A stretch of 55,604 nucleotides of DNA from CAVSIS01 sp963814875. Lineage in GTDB: Bacteria > Acidobacteriota > Thermoanaerobaculia > Thermoanaerobaculales > Sulfomarinibacteraceae. Positions within the stretch are counted from its first letter, which is position 1; each line of letters opens with the position of its first letter. Below the pieces are notes generated by a model that had not been told where the DNA came from, ran no database searches, and saw nothing but the letters and a program-made list of their open reading frames with translations. This document shows positions 16,637-25,442 of the stretch, piece by piece. Position numbers and translations under genes: made by a program. Location: assembly GCA_963814875.1 (NCBI GenBank), contig CAWFFJ010000014.1, forward strand, positions 1 to 55,604, read 5' to 3'.

Positions 16637-17950
16637 ATGCGCTCGCGAGCGCTTGAGGGGATGGAGCTGGCGGCGACGCTGACCGGCGACGTGGCGCCGT
16701 TCAACGCGGTCGCGTGCCTGGAGCTGGCCGCCCCGCCTCCGCTCGAACGGCTCCCGGCCGCGCTCGCCACGGTCCAGCGCCGCCACCCGATGCTCCGGGC
16801 GTCGATCGTCGGCGAGGGGCGGCGGCTCCGGTTCGAGCTCCACGAGCCGTCGCCGCCGATCCCGCTCACGTTCGACGCTCCAGGGTCGGCCGATCGCTGG
16901 CTCGAGCTCACCGAAGAGGAGCTCAACCGGCGCTTCGACCGCACGGTTGGGCCGCTGGTTCGCTGCAGCGCCCTCCCGGACTCGACCGGCGCCGGCTGCC
17001 GGCTGGTGCTCGCCGCCCACCACGCGATCCTCGACGCGCCCTCGATGACCGCGCTGCTCGACGAGCTCGTCGCCGCCTGGTGCGGGACCGACAACGATTC
17101 CGAGCCGCTCGTCGAGCCCGGTCCGCCGAGCGGGGCGCTGGCGCCGCCCGGGCAGCACGGCGTCGTGGGCGCGCTGCGGTCGCTCGGCTTCCTCGGACGC
17201 CAGCTCCGTGACGAGGCCGTCTTCCGCCTGCGCCGCCGCGGCCGGCCCGACCCGGGGATCCCCGGCTCCCACCGCAACCGCATCGCCGTCGAGACCCTCG
17301 ACCCCGAGAGTACGCGGCGGCTGTCGCGCTGGTGCCGGAAACGGCGCCTCCCCCTCAACACGATCATCCTGGCGGCCATGGCGCGCGCGGTCGACGAGCT
17401 CGTGCACGGCGGCGCGACCCCAGCGGTGCGCTGCATCGTGTTTCCGGACCTGAGGCCGTACCTGCGGCCGCCGCCGCCGTCGGAGCGGCTCGGCGCCCAC
17501 ATCGCGATGCTCCGGGTGACGGTCCCAGGGGCCGGCGACCTGGCCACCCTCGCCACGGCCCTGACGTTCGCCCTCCGCGCGGCGGGCCGGCGGGGCGACC
17601 GCTTCTGCGCCGAGCGGGCGAGCCCGCGGATGATGGCCATGATGCTGCGCCACCGGCCGGGCCGGATGGCGACGGCGGCGCTCAGCTACACCGGGCCGCC
17701 CGCGATCGCTGCGCACTCCGGCGACACCCGCGTGGTCTCCCTGCGGGCGTGGGTGTCGGCGATCGACCAGGCGCCGCCGCTGGTCGCCCAGGCCCGCCTG
17801 CTGGGAGGGCGACTTCTGCTGGACTTCGCGTGGCTCGCCGCAGAGCTCGACGACGCGACCGGGACGCGGCTGGTGCAGCGGGTCCTCGCCCTGCTTCGCG
17901 GCTGCGCCGACGAGGAGAAAGAGGGGCCGCGGGATGGTGATCGTTCCTGA
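16637..17950 (+). CDS. Stand-alone condensation-domain acyltransferase (NRPS-type fold)
   Basis: A 437-residue protein with the chloramphenicol-acetyltransferase-like fold of NRPS condensation domains. The active-site HHxxxD motif is HHAILD at residues 128-133, preceded by a hydrophobic strand (CRLVLAA). Family features include LERLPAALATVQRRHPMLRASI near the start and the RLPLNTIILAAMARAV helix. Stand-alone members of this fold (PapA-, WES- and alcohol-acyltransferase-like) form ester or amide bonds from an ACP- or CoA-bound acyl group. The neighbouring ACP and fatty-acyl-AMP ligase suggest it moves an activated fatty acyl group onto an amine or alcohol. The ATG at 16637 is best spaced from GAGGAGGAG; a GTG three bases upstream is the alternative. 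It overlaps the ACP gene by 17 bases. Confidence 0.75.
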   Translation: MRSRALEGMELAATLTGDVAPFNAVACLELAAPPPLERLPAALATVQRRHPMLRASIVGEGRRLRFELHEPSPPIPLTFDAPGSADRWLELTEEELNRRFDRTVGPLVRCSALPDSTGAGCRLVLAAHHAILDAPSMTALLDELVAAWCGTDNDSEPLVEPGPPSGALAPPGQHGVVGALRSLGFLGRQLRDEAVFRLRRRGRPDPGIPGSHRNRIAVETLDPESTRRLSRWCRKRRLPLNTIILAAMARAVDELVHGGATPAVRCIVFPDLRPYLRPPPPSERLGAHIAMLRVTVPGAGDLATLATALTFALRAAGRRGDRFCAERASPRMMAMMLRHRPGRMATAALSYTGPPAIAAHSGDTRVVSLRAWVSAIDQAPPLVAQARLLGGRLLLDFAWLAAELDDATGTRLVQRVLALLRGCADEEKEGPRDGDRS

Positions 17951-18164
17951 GGACGTGCTGCGGCTGGTGCGGCTCCAGCTCGGGGTGCGCAAGGTGCGGC
18001 TCGAAACGCTTCTGGTCGAGGAGCTCGGCATCGAGTCCGCCGACCTCCTCAACCTCGTCGCCGCCGCCGAGGAACGCTGGGGAGTGGAGATCGAGGAGGA
18101 GGAGCTGGCCGCGATCCGCACGCCGGCCGACCTCTTCCGCCTGGTGAGCTCCCGTGCCGCCTGA
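17934..18164 (+). CDS. Acyl carrier protein
   Basis: A 76-residue acidic ACP. The likely phosphopantetheine attachment Ser35 lies in EELGIESADLLNLV, where the usual DSL triplet reads ESA. Flanking features are typical: an N-terminal helix with Leu/Val heptads, and a C-terminal EIEEEELAAIRTPADLFRLV segment matching the ACP third and fourth helices. It overlaps the gene before it by 17 bases and the ligase gene after it by 11. It probably carries the acyl group loaded by the ligase and hands it to the condensation-type enzyme. A dedicated ACP for a secondary lipid is more likely than the housekeeping AcpP, since no fatty-acid synthesis genes are near. Confidence 0.85.
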   Translation: MVIVPEDVLRLVRLQLGVRKVRLETLLVEELGIESADLLNLVAAAEERWGVEIEEEELAAIRTPADLFRLVSSRAA

Positions 18165-19764
18165 GCCCGGGCGGCCTCCGGCGGGCGGACCTGCCCCCGC
18201 CTACCCGACCCTGGCGGAGATGCTGCGCGACCGCGGCACCCGCCATCCAGACGGCGTCGCCTTCAGCTTCGGTGGACGCGGGTTCACCTATGGCGACCTG
18301 TGGCGCGGTGCGTGCGGCGCCGCCGGCGCGCTCGCGCGGATCGGGGTCGAGCGCGGCCGTCCGGTGGTGATGGTGCTGCCCAACGGCCCCAAGTTCTTCA
18401 TCGCCTTCTACGGCGCTGTGCGGATTGGTGCGGTCCCGATCCCGCTCGGGGAGGGCTCGGGCGCCGCGCGGGTACGCGACATCGTCCGGCGCCACGACGC
18501 CGCGGCCGTGATCGTCCCGGACGGCTGGGGCGAGGACGCGCACCCTCTCAGGGTGCCGTTTCTGGGCTCGAGCGACCTCGAGCACGCCCGCCCGATCGAC
18601 GCCGAGAGCCGCGGCCCGGCACCGGAGGACCCCGCCTTCATCCAGATCACATCGGGCAGCACCGGCGAGCCGAAAGGTGTGGAGCTCACCCACACCGCGG
18701 TCCTGACCAACGTCGAGCAGATGATCGCCGGCATGGAGATCACAGCGGACGACGTCTTCCTGAGCTGGCTCCCGGTCTCCCACGACATGGGCCTGGTGCT
18801 CAAGACCATGGTCCCGTTCCGGCTCGCGGCGCGGCTCGAGCTGCTCCCGACCCGTCTGTCAGGGGTCGCCCAATGGCTGGGTGCGATCCAGCGCACCCGG
18901 GCGACCTTCGTCGCCGCCCCCGACTTCGCCTGGCGCATGTGCCTGCGCGCCGTGCGCGAGCCCGGACGCTGGGACCTGTCGAGCCTGAGGGTCGCCCTCA
19001 ATGCCGCCGAGATGGTCCGCCCGACGACCCTGGCGGCCTTTGCCAGGACCTTCGCGCTGCCGCGGGTGATGGTGCCGGGTTACGGCCTCGCCGAGGCCAC
19101 CGTCGGCGTCTCGATGCAGCCCCCGGGGACCACGCCGCCGGTCGACGAGCGCGGCTTCGTGGCCATCGGCCGTCCCTTCGCCGGGGTCCGCCTGGCGGTG
19201 CTGGACGGCGCCCGGGAGCTCGCCGACGGCGAGGTCGGGGAGCTCGCGGTGGCGAGCCCGGCCGTCACCACCGGCTACCGCGACGACCCCGAGGCGACCG
19301 CCGCGCTGTTCTGGCGCCCCGGCTGGATCCGGACCGGGGACCTCGCCTACCGACGGCCCGACGGCGCGGTGTTCCTGGTCGGCCGGGCCAAGAACCTCAT
19401 CATCCAGGGCGGCCGCTCCCTCGCCCCGGCCGAGGTCGAAGCCGCGGTCGAGGAGCTCGGGTTCGTCCGCCGTGCGGCCGCGATCGGCGTCGACCGCGGA
19501 CGGCTCGAGGGCGAGCAGGCGGAGGTCCTGGTCGAGCTGCGCAGGGCGGCGCCGCCCGACCCGTCCGCGGCCGAGGAGATGGTGGTCTCGGTCGTCGAGG
19601 CGGTCGCGGCGCGCCTCGGCATGCGTCCCGCGCGCGTCGATCTGCTGCGCCCGAAGAGCCTTCCCCTCACCGACACCGGCAAGGTCCGCCACGGCGAGCT
19701 GCGCCGGCGGCTGCTCTCCGGGGAGCTCGCCGCCGACGGTGCGATCCTCTACCCGGAGACATGA
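18154..19764 (+). CDS. Fatty-acyl-AMP ligase-like AMP-binding enzyme
   Basis: An ANL-superfamily adenylating enzyme of 536 residues. It has the P-loop-like QITSGSTGEPKGVELTHTAV, SWLPVSHDMGLV (typical of fatty-acyl-AMP ligases, FAAL), GYGLAEATVGVS, RTGDLAYRRPDGAVFLVGRAKNLIIQGGRSLAPAEVE and the C-terminal TGKVRHGELRRRL with the catalytic Lys. FAALs activate fatty acids as acyl-AMP and load ACP directly without CoA, which fits the overlapping ACP gene. The GTG start overlaps the ACP end by 11 bases; there is no better start. An acyl-CoA ligase is the alternative, since the FAAL-specific insertion was not measured. Confidence 0.84.
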   Translation: MPPEPGRPPAGGPAPAYPTLAEMLRDRGTRHPDGVAFSFGGRGFTYGDLWRGACGAAGALARIGVERGRPVVMVLPNGPKFFIAFYGAVRIGAVPIPLGEGSGAARVRDIVRRHDAAAVIVPDGWGEDAHPLRVPFLGSSDLEHARPIDAESRGPAPEDPAFIQITSGSTGEPKGVELTHTAVLTNVEQMIAGMEITADDVFLSWLPVSHDMGLVLKTMVPFRLAARLELLPTRLSGVAQWLGAIQRTRATFVAAPDFAWRMCLRAVREPGRWDLSSLRVALNAAEMVRPTTLAAFARTFALPRVMVPGYGLAEATVGVSMQPPGTTPPVDERGFVAIGRPFAGVRLAVLDGARELADGEVGELAVASPAVTTGYRDDPEATAALFWRPGWIRTGDLAYRRPDGAVFLVGRAKNLIIQGGRSLAPAEVEAAVEELGFVRRAAAIGVDRGRLEGEQAEVLVELRRAAPPDPSAAEEMVVSVVEAVAARLGMRPARVDLLRPKSLPLTDTGKVRHGELRRRLLSGELAADGAILYPET

Positions 19765-19830
19765 GGTGGGGTCGGCTCGACTGGGCGGGAGCGCCGTCGC
19801 CGCCGCGACGAAGCCCGAGCGGGGGCGGCG

Positions 19831-21459
19831 GTGATCGCGGACGTCCTGCGCACGCTCGCGGTCGCGGCCACCGCCGCGCGCCACCTCGCGGCGCATCGGT
19901 TGTGGCGCGTGCTCGGCCGCGAGCCGATCCCGGGGCCCCAGCGGCTGCGCCTGGCGCTCGAAGGGATCGGCGGCACCTACCTCAAGTTCGGCCAGGTGCT
20001 GTCGCTGCAGCCCGACGTCCTGCCCCCCGCCTACTGCACCGCCCTGTTCGACCTCCTCGACCGCGTGCCGCCCTTCGCCTTCGCGGAGGTGGCCCGGACC
20101 TTCAGCGAGGACTTCGGAGTGGCGCCGGCCGAGGTCTTCGACAGCTTCGACGAGCAGCCGATCGCTTCGGCCTCGGTGGCGCAGGTCCACGCCGCCACTC
20201 GCGGCGGTCGTCGCCTCGCAGTCAAGGTCCGCCGTCCCGACGTCGCCCGCCGCTTCTTGAGCGACCTGCGCGTGATGGGGGCCGGCGCCCGGCTCGTCCG
20301 GCGGCTCCGGATCCGCTCCCTGACCTGGCTCGCGCGCGCGGTCGAGGAGTTCGCGACCTGGACCCTGGAGGAGCTCGACTTCCGCTCGGAGGCCCGGTAC
20401 ATGGCGGCAATGGCTCACCACTGCCGCGACCGGGCATGGGAACGCGTGCCGGAGCTCGTCCCCGAGCTCTCGGGCGCCCGCATCCTGACCGCCGAGCTGC
20501 TCGAGGGCCCGATGGTCCTGGACTACATCCGCAGCCTTCAGGCCGGCGACGAGAGCCTCGGCGACCGGCTCCGGGCGACCGGCTTCGACCCCGACACCTT
20601 CGCCAAGCACCTGATCGAGAACTTCGTCTCCGACGCCTTCCAGCACGGCCTGTTCCACGCCGACCTCCATCCGGCGAACCTGATCATCCTGCCCGACAAC
20701 GTGGTCGGCTACGTCGACTTCGGCATCACCGGCTCGCTCTCCCACTACTCCCGGCGCCACATCGTCGCGATGACTCTGGCTCTGACCCGGGGCGACGCCG
20801 ACGACCTCGCCCACTGCTTTTTTCGCATCGCCACCGCCGAGCCCGGATCTGAGCCCGAGGACTTCCGGCGCGAGCTGCGCCGTCTCACCCGGCAGTGGTT
20901 CCGATGGGAGGGCGACCGGGTCGAGCTGCGGGTGAGCTACACCCGGGTGATGCTCGACTTCCTGCGCGCTTCGCGCCGCACCGGCATCTGGGCGATGCCG
21001 GACGCGCTGCGCTACCTGCGCTCGGTGATCACCGCCGATGGGCTGATCGCGCGGTTCGCCGGCGAGGTCGACGTCAGCCGCGACCTGGAGGTGCTGTGCG
21101 AACGGTACCTGGAGCGCGAGATGTGGCGGCGCTGGCTGCGCCCGGAGAGCGTCGCTGACCTCGTCGGCGCAGCTGCCGGGTTCGCCGCGGCGCTGCCCGA
21201 GATGGTCGAACGCGCGGTCCGGCGCGGCGGATCGGTCAGTCCGCCGGCTCCCGAGGAGCCCTCGGGAAGGGGGCGGGACGCGGCGCGCCGCGCGCGGCGA
21301 CGTGCCGCACGGTGGGCGGCGCTGACTGCGATCGCGGCGGTGGGCCACTCGCCCTGCCCTCCCCTTCCGGCGCCGGCCTGGACGCCGCCTCGACCGCCGC
21401 CGCGGTCGCGGCATTCGTTGCTATCATCGTTGTCGGCTATCTGTTGCGAGTCGGCATGA
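19831..21459 (+). CDS. ABC1/UbiB-family atypical protein kinase-like protein
   Basis: A complete UbiB/AarF/COQ8-type kinase fold: the KxGQ motif in GGTYLKFGQVLS, the Ala-rich ASASVAQVHAA loop, the ATP-binding Lys in LAVKVRRP, and LFHADLHPAN with YVDFGITG for catalysis and metal binding. Family members support isoprenoid-lipid (ubiquinone) biosynthesis and behave as small-molecule or lipid-linked ATPases. UbiB proteins end in two membrane helices. The first is here (RWAALTAIAAV), but the second (AAVAAFVAIIVVGYLLRVG, about 21396-21455) is in another frame. A one-base change near 21340-21350 therefore seems to have shifted the last 40 or so codons. The frame as it stands ends at 21459. The GTG at 19831 is the only in-frame start after the ligase stop. 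Confidence 0.82.
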   Translation: MIADVLRTLAVAATAARHLAAHRLWRVLGREPIPGPQRLRLALEGIGGTYLKFGQVLSLQPDVLPPAYCTALFDLLDRVPPFAFAEVARTFSEDFGVAPAEVFDSFDEQPIASASVAQVHAATRGGRRLAVKVRRPDVARRFLSDLRVMGAGARLVRRLRIRSLTWLARAVEEFATWTLEELDFRSEARYMAAMAHHCRDRAWERVPELVPELSGARILTAELLEGPMVLDYIRSLQAGDESLGDRLRATGFDPDTFAKHLIENFVSDAFQHGLFHADLHPANLIILPDNVVGYVDFGITGSLSHYSRRHIVAMTLALTRGDADDLAHCFFRIATAEPGSEPEDFRRELRRLTRQWFRWEGDRVELRVSYTRVMLDFLRASRRTGIWAMPDALRYLRSVITADGLIARFAGEVDVSRDLEVLCERYLEREMWRRWLRPESVADLVGAAAGFAAALPEMVERAVRRGGSVSPPAPEEPSGRGRDAARRARRRAARWAALTAIAAVGHSPCPPLPAPAWTPPRPPPRSRHSLLSSLSAICCESA

Positions 21460-21884
21460 CGGACCGGGGACCACAACCCCGGAAGCAGCCCACGATGCGT
21501 GAGCTGACCAAATCGATGTTCCGCCTGTCGTGGGCGATGTCGGCGTTCGGCCTCGAGCAGATGCGCCAGATGGTGAGATCCTCGGACGACGACGAGAGGA
21601 CCCGAGAGCAGCGCGGAGCGGCTCGTGCGACGAGGTCTCCGCGGCGGTGGACGCTCGCCTCCCCGACCGGATGCGCTCGTTGTACGAGGCCGGCGACCGC
21701 CTCCAGGGCGAGCTCGTCGACGTCTTCTTGACGTCGTGTCGCTCGACGACTGGTCGCCGCGTGCGTTCATGGACCGCGCTGCCGAAGTTGCCGAGCGCTC
21801 GGCCGACGCGCTGCGGCGGGCCGCCTCGAAGAAGGAGCAGGAGGGCCCGAAGAAGGCGACGCCGAGCCCGAGCCGGCCTGCTGA
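21456..21884 (+). pseudogene. Small helical (phasin-like) protein, frame broken
   Basis: Coding potential runs through three frames. From the ATG at 21456 comes MTDRG...KSMFRLSWAMSAFGLEQMRQMV; from about 21620 the second frame reads DEVSAAVDARLPDRMRSLYE, then DRLQGELVDVFL; from about 21735 the third reads SLDDWSPRAFMDRAAEVAER. It returns to the first frame to end AEPEPAC at the TGA 21882-21884. Spliced together this is about 142 residues of amphipathic helix, resembling phasins that coat lipid or polyhydroxyalkanoate granules; that resemblance is only structural. Each piece lacks stops and keeps good composition, so sequencing error is as likely as real decay. Its start overlaps the UbiB stop (ATGA). 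Confidence 0.5.
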
Positions 21885-21893
21885 TCCGTGGCG

Positions 21894-23476
21894 ATGGCTC
21901 GAGGCGCTTCGGCCGCTCCCGGGCAGCCGCGCTGCGTCCCGGCTTGGTACGCCGGGTTGCTCGCCTCGTCGCGGCGCGCCGCGACCGAGCCGGGCTGCGA
22001 CCTTGCAGCGACGGCGTGCCACACGCTGCGCTCGCTCGGGCCTCTGTTCGCCGCCTTCGCCGGCTATCTTGGCACGCGCATCGACCTGGTGCCGCTGCGC
22101 GATGCCCTCGCGCTCGCCCACGCACCGGACGGCCTCCCGCCGAGCCCGCCGGACATCGTCCGGCGGCTCTTTCGGCTGCGGGCTGGAGTTCCGACGGCGC
22201 TCCGGCGCTCGAGCCCGAGCCTCTCCGGGCGACCGCGGTCCACCAGTGGCACTGGGCCTGGGACTCCGAGGGACGCCAGCTCTGGGTCCAGCTCGTCCGG
22301 CCGGAGCTCGAGCGCCAGCTCGATCAGGAGTGGGACCTGCTCGGCGAGGTCGCTTCGCGAAGGCTGTTGCAGGCCCCGGGCGCCCTGCCGATGCCGAGCA
22401 GCCCCATCGGCTTCGCCGGCTGGCTCGAGGCCGAGCTCGATCTCGAGGCCGCAGCGGCCACGCTCGAACGGTCCGCGAGGCCGCCGCCGCCCACGGCGAG
22501 CTCGACGTCGCGACGCGGGAGCCGGACTGGAGCTTCCGTCGGTCGCGGTCTCCCGGCTCGACGATGCCGAGCCCGTCTCCGGCCGGCTCTCCGGCGACAC
22601 TGACCTTGCCCGTCGGCTCGCCTTCGCCTGGCTGCACCTCGCCCTGCTCGGCGGCATGTGCGGCCACGACCTCGACCCGTGGAGTGGGTCGTCCGCCCCG
22701 GCTCGAGGCTCGGGCTTCACGGTGGCCGTTTCCTCAGCTCGACTCGCGACCTGGAGCACTCTGCTCGGGGCATTGGTTGCCGCGGCCCAGCACGAGCCCG
22801 ACCGCTCGAGGGACCTGCTGCGCCGCCTCAGCGAGTCGTCGATGACGACGCGACCCGCGACCGGCTCCGGGTCAGCCTCCGTCAGGCCGAGCCCTTCCGA
22901 TCCGCGGGTTGCGGCGATCGCTACGCCGGCGAGTGCCTCGCCGACGTACTGTTCGCGCACTGGCGTACGGCGCACAGTTCGCTATTGGCCCCGGCCGCGG
23001 CTGTAGGCATTTCAGCGCGGTTCGCCCAGCTCTACCGTATGACCCGCGCCGTCGCCCCCGAGCGGGACGCGCTCGAGCAGGCGATGGCCGACCTGCGGGT
23101 GGTCGCCGCCGCCGTCGAGGTGCGCCGTCATCTCGCGCCCAGCCGTGCCCCGCACCTGGCGCCCGGCTGCTCGCAGCGGTGGAGGACGTCGCCCACCACG
23201 GACACGACCTCTTAAGCTGGGCGGATGCGGAGCCCGAGGAGCCGCGCGACAGGCACCCGCACGCCGCTGGCTCTTCCCGCTCGCGCTGGTGCTGCCTTCA
23301 CCGCTGCCGGAGCGGTGCTCGAGACCGTCGTCGCGCGCCTCAGGCATCGCGACAGCCGTCGCCGTCGCTGCCGCCGTGGCCTGGTTCGCGGCTGCGGTCG
23401 ACCGCATCTCTCTCACCGACCTGTGCGCTAGCCCCGGCCTGGGCGGCCTGCGGCGACGGGCGGAGGCGGACCGTGA
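21894..23476 (+). pseudogene. UbiB/ABC1-like paralogue with degenerate kinase motifs, frame broken
   Basis: Joining pieces from all three frames gives one UbiB-like protein of about 525 residues. Segments in order: SLGPLFAAFAGYLGTRIDLVP (about 22030-22095), HQWHWAWDSEGRQLWVQLVR (about 22240-22300), AFAWLHLALLGGMCGHDLDP (about 22622-22680), DVLFAHWRTAH and TRAVAPERDALEQAMADLRV (about 22945-23102), then C-terminal hydrophobic pieces (about 23270-23400). The ATP-site Lys is Gln (VQLVRP for VKVxRP), HADLHP reads GHDLDP and DFG is not seen, so even the repaired protein would be a pseudokinase. At least eight frame switches occur. It starts ten bases after the previous stop and its stop overlaps the next GTG. 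Confidence 0.55.
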
Positions 23477-24317
23477 CCGCGCCCGCCGACGCCCGCGAGC
23501 TGCTCGCCCGGGTACCGCTCTTCGCCGACCTTTCGACACGGAGCCTGCGCCGCCTGGTGAAGCTGTGCGTGGTGCGCCGGTACCCGGCGGCTCGGTGCTG
23601 ATCGAGCAGGGCAGCACCGGCCTCGGGCTTTACGTCCTCACCGCCGGCACGGTCGACGTCACCTACGAAGGGCGCGATGGCCGCCGCCACCTCGCCACCC
23701 TCGGCTCCGGCGAGGTCGTCGGCAAGCTCGCCCTGATCGACGATCGGCCGCGCTCGGCAAGCGTGGTCGCGACCGCAGCACCGAGTGCCTGCTGATCACC
23801 CGCAACGGGTTTCGCGAGCTGGTCCAGCGCGACCCCGAGATCGCCTGGGTGTTCGTGCCGGTGCTCGCCGAGCGACTGCGGGAGCTGCAGGAGATGCTCG
23901 ACGCCGGCGGCGGTTCCGCTCCGGCGCCGCCGCCCCCCGAAGGCGTCACCGAGAGTCCCGACGGCGCCGCTGCAGCCGCCCCGCCGGCCGCATCTTCAGG
24001 CTCGCTGCGAGACGGCGACGGACGAGGCCGCGGACCGCCGCCAGGACTCGGGCCTGCGCGACCTCCTCCAGGCCCAGCACGCCCTCGCCCGCGCCGGCGT
24101 TTGCAGCGCCGATGCCGCGGTCGCCGTGGCCCGAGAGTTCCTCGACACCTTGCTCGAGGAGACCGGTCTCGACGGCGAGGGTCCGACCCGCGAGGTCGTG
24201 CGCTCACTGCCCTCGGGTCTCGCCAAGGCGACCACCGCAGCCCTCAAGCGGGGCGAACGCGCCCCCGAGACCGTGCTCGCGACCCTGCGGCACCACCTCC
24301 GCCGCCGCGACCGATGA
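23473..24317 (+). pseudogene. Cyclic-nucleotide-binding-domain protein, frame broken
   Basis: The pieces are ARELLARVPLFADLSTRSLR (about 23494-23555), then in another frame VLIEQGSTGLGLYVLTAGTV and LGSGEVVGKLALIDDRPRSA (about 23596-23765), then LLITRNGFRELVQRDPEIAW (about 23790-23850). Together they are a complete CNB (Crp/PKA-type) domain, including the phosphate-binding cassette (GEVVGKLALIDDRPRSASV). A Pro/Ala-rich linker and a helical C-terminal domain (about 24045-24314) follow. No helix-turn-helix is visible, so it may gate a partner protein and not bind DNA. There are at least three frame switches. The GTG and the final TGA overlap neighbours, as expected for an operon gene. Repaired length is about 280 residues. 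Confidence 0.6.
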
Positions 24318-24831
24318 GACGGCGGCTTCAGGTCACGCGCTCACTTGGCCGCCATCGGCTACCCTGCAATCGGCGCTCGCCGACCTCGCCGACGTTGCCC
24401 GTCGCGTCCCCGGCGTTCGCGGAGCACGGGTGCTGGCACGCGAGGTCGACGTGGAGGTCGTCGAACTCGAGCTCGCCGGCGGTGAAGCCACGGTCGTGCT
24501 CGAGGTGGTGCGGCTCGGCGACGACGAGCTGCGCTTCGCCCAGGTCGACCGCTTCGGAGGCCGCGCCGTCGACGGCCGCGTGGCCGTCGCCGAGGCCGCG
24601 ACCGGATGCGGCTGTGAGGTCACGGTCGAGCTCCTCTACCCCACGCCCCTGCTCGGAGGGAAGCGACGCCGCGCACTGCGACGGGCGCTCGAGAGCGCGA
24701 TCGACAACCTCGCCGCGTCGGCCGCACCCTCCGACGGGGCCGTGGTGGTGCGGCTCGAGGCGGACGCCGCGGGGCTCCGGGTGACCATCGACGGCCGCCG
24801 CTACCGCCTGCTGCCGGTGGAGGCACCGTGA
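24314..24831 (+). CDS. SRPBCC-fold (polyketide cyclase/COQ10-like) protein, one frameshift
   Basis: The protein reads as a START/Bet v1-like (SRPBCC) domain: VPGVRGARVLAREVDVEVVE, then LRFAQVDRFGGRAVDGRVAV, GCEVTVELLYPTPLLGG and a long C-terminal helix, followed by a tail ending IDGRRYRLLPVEAP. Such folds bind hydrophobic ligands such as lipids or quinones. The ATG at 24314 overlaps the previous stop (ATGA) and the TGA overlaps the next GTG, but a single-base change near 24345-24370 separates the start from the main frame. Together with the next gene it makes a pair of SRPBCC proteins with the same GRRYRL tail. It may shuttle or present the operon's lipid; that role is inference. Confidence 0.55.
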
Positions 24832-25384
24832 TCCGCCGGTTCATGCACCTCGACACCCCGCCGGCGGAGTCGCCGCGCTGTTCCACGACCTCGAGCGCTG
24901 GCCGGAGTGGGTCGCGGGGGTGCGTTCGCTGCGGGTCCTGGAGCGCGACCGGGACCGCCTCCAGGTCGAGATGGTCCAGGCCCAGATGGGCCGCACATTC
25001 CGCCAGGTCCTGGACTGCCGGCTCTCGCCCGGTGGCCTCGCCCAGCGCCAGGTCACGGGCTCGTTCCGGCGCTGGGACCTGAGCTGGCGCTTCCAGCCGC
25101 CGCCGGACGGCCACGGAACCACCGTCGTCATGGAGCTCGAGCTGGACCTCGGTGCGCTCGGAATGATGGTGCCGACCCGCTTGGTACAGGGGGCGATCAA
25201 CCAGATGTGCTCCCGCTCGGTGGCCGCCGCGCGGCAGCGCCTGCACCGGCCGGCAGCCGCCGAACACGCCGCGGCCATCGCAGGGGACGAGGCCGCGCGA
25301 GTGCTCGCCGCCGTGCGCTCGGGGCGTCAGGTGTTCCTCGAGGTCGCGGGCCGGCGCTACCGGCTTGAGCCCGAGAGTCAGTAG
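24828..25384 (+). CDS. SRPBCC-fold (COQ10/RatA-like) protein, one frameshift
   Basis: After a frame change near 24869 (one G appears missing), the protein reads VAALFHDLERWPEWVAGVRS, VLERDRDRLQVEMVQAQMGR, the RRWDLSWRFQPPP segment and a GTTVVMELELDLGALGMMVP core, then a C-terminal helix (AINQMCSRSVAAARQRL). This matches the polyketide cyclase / coenzyme-Q-binding COQ10 type of SRPBCC domain. The C-terminal extension ends VAGRRYRLEPESQ, echoing the previous gene. It begins with a GTGA overlap and ends with TAG at 25382, closing the tightly overlapped part of the operon. It is probably a hydrophobic-ligand carrier for the same product. Confidence 0.58.
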
Positions 25385-25392
25385 CACCTCTG

Positions 25393-25401
25393 TGGCATAC
25401 T
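25393..25401 (+). promoter_or_regulatory. Candidate extended -10 promoter before the FadL-type gene
   Basis: TGG-CATACT fits the extended -10 form (TGn then CATACT). It lies 41 bases upstream of the ATG and 8 bases after the previous stop. No proper -35 is at the right distance, as is usual for extended -10 promoters. It could give the transport genes (fadL-like, devB, devC, devA) separate expression. Weakly supported. Confidence 0.35.
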
Positions 25402-25442
25402 CTATGGAAAGAACCAGAGAAGAGCTGGTCTGGGGGGTGGAC

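Noticed and set aside
18859..21414. An 850-codon minus-strand frame opposite the ligase and UbiB genes
   Set aside because: Same cause: shadow coding across two real genes, with composition typical of antisense translation.
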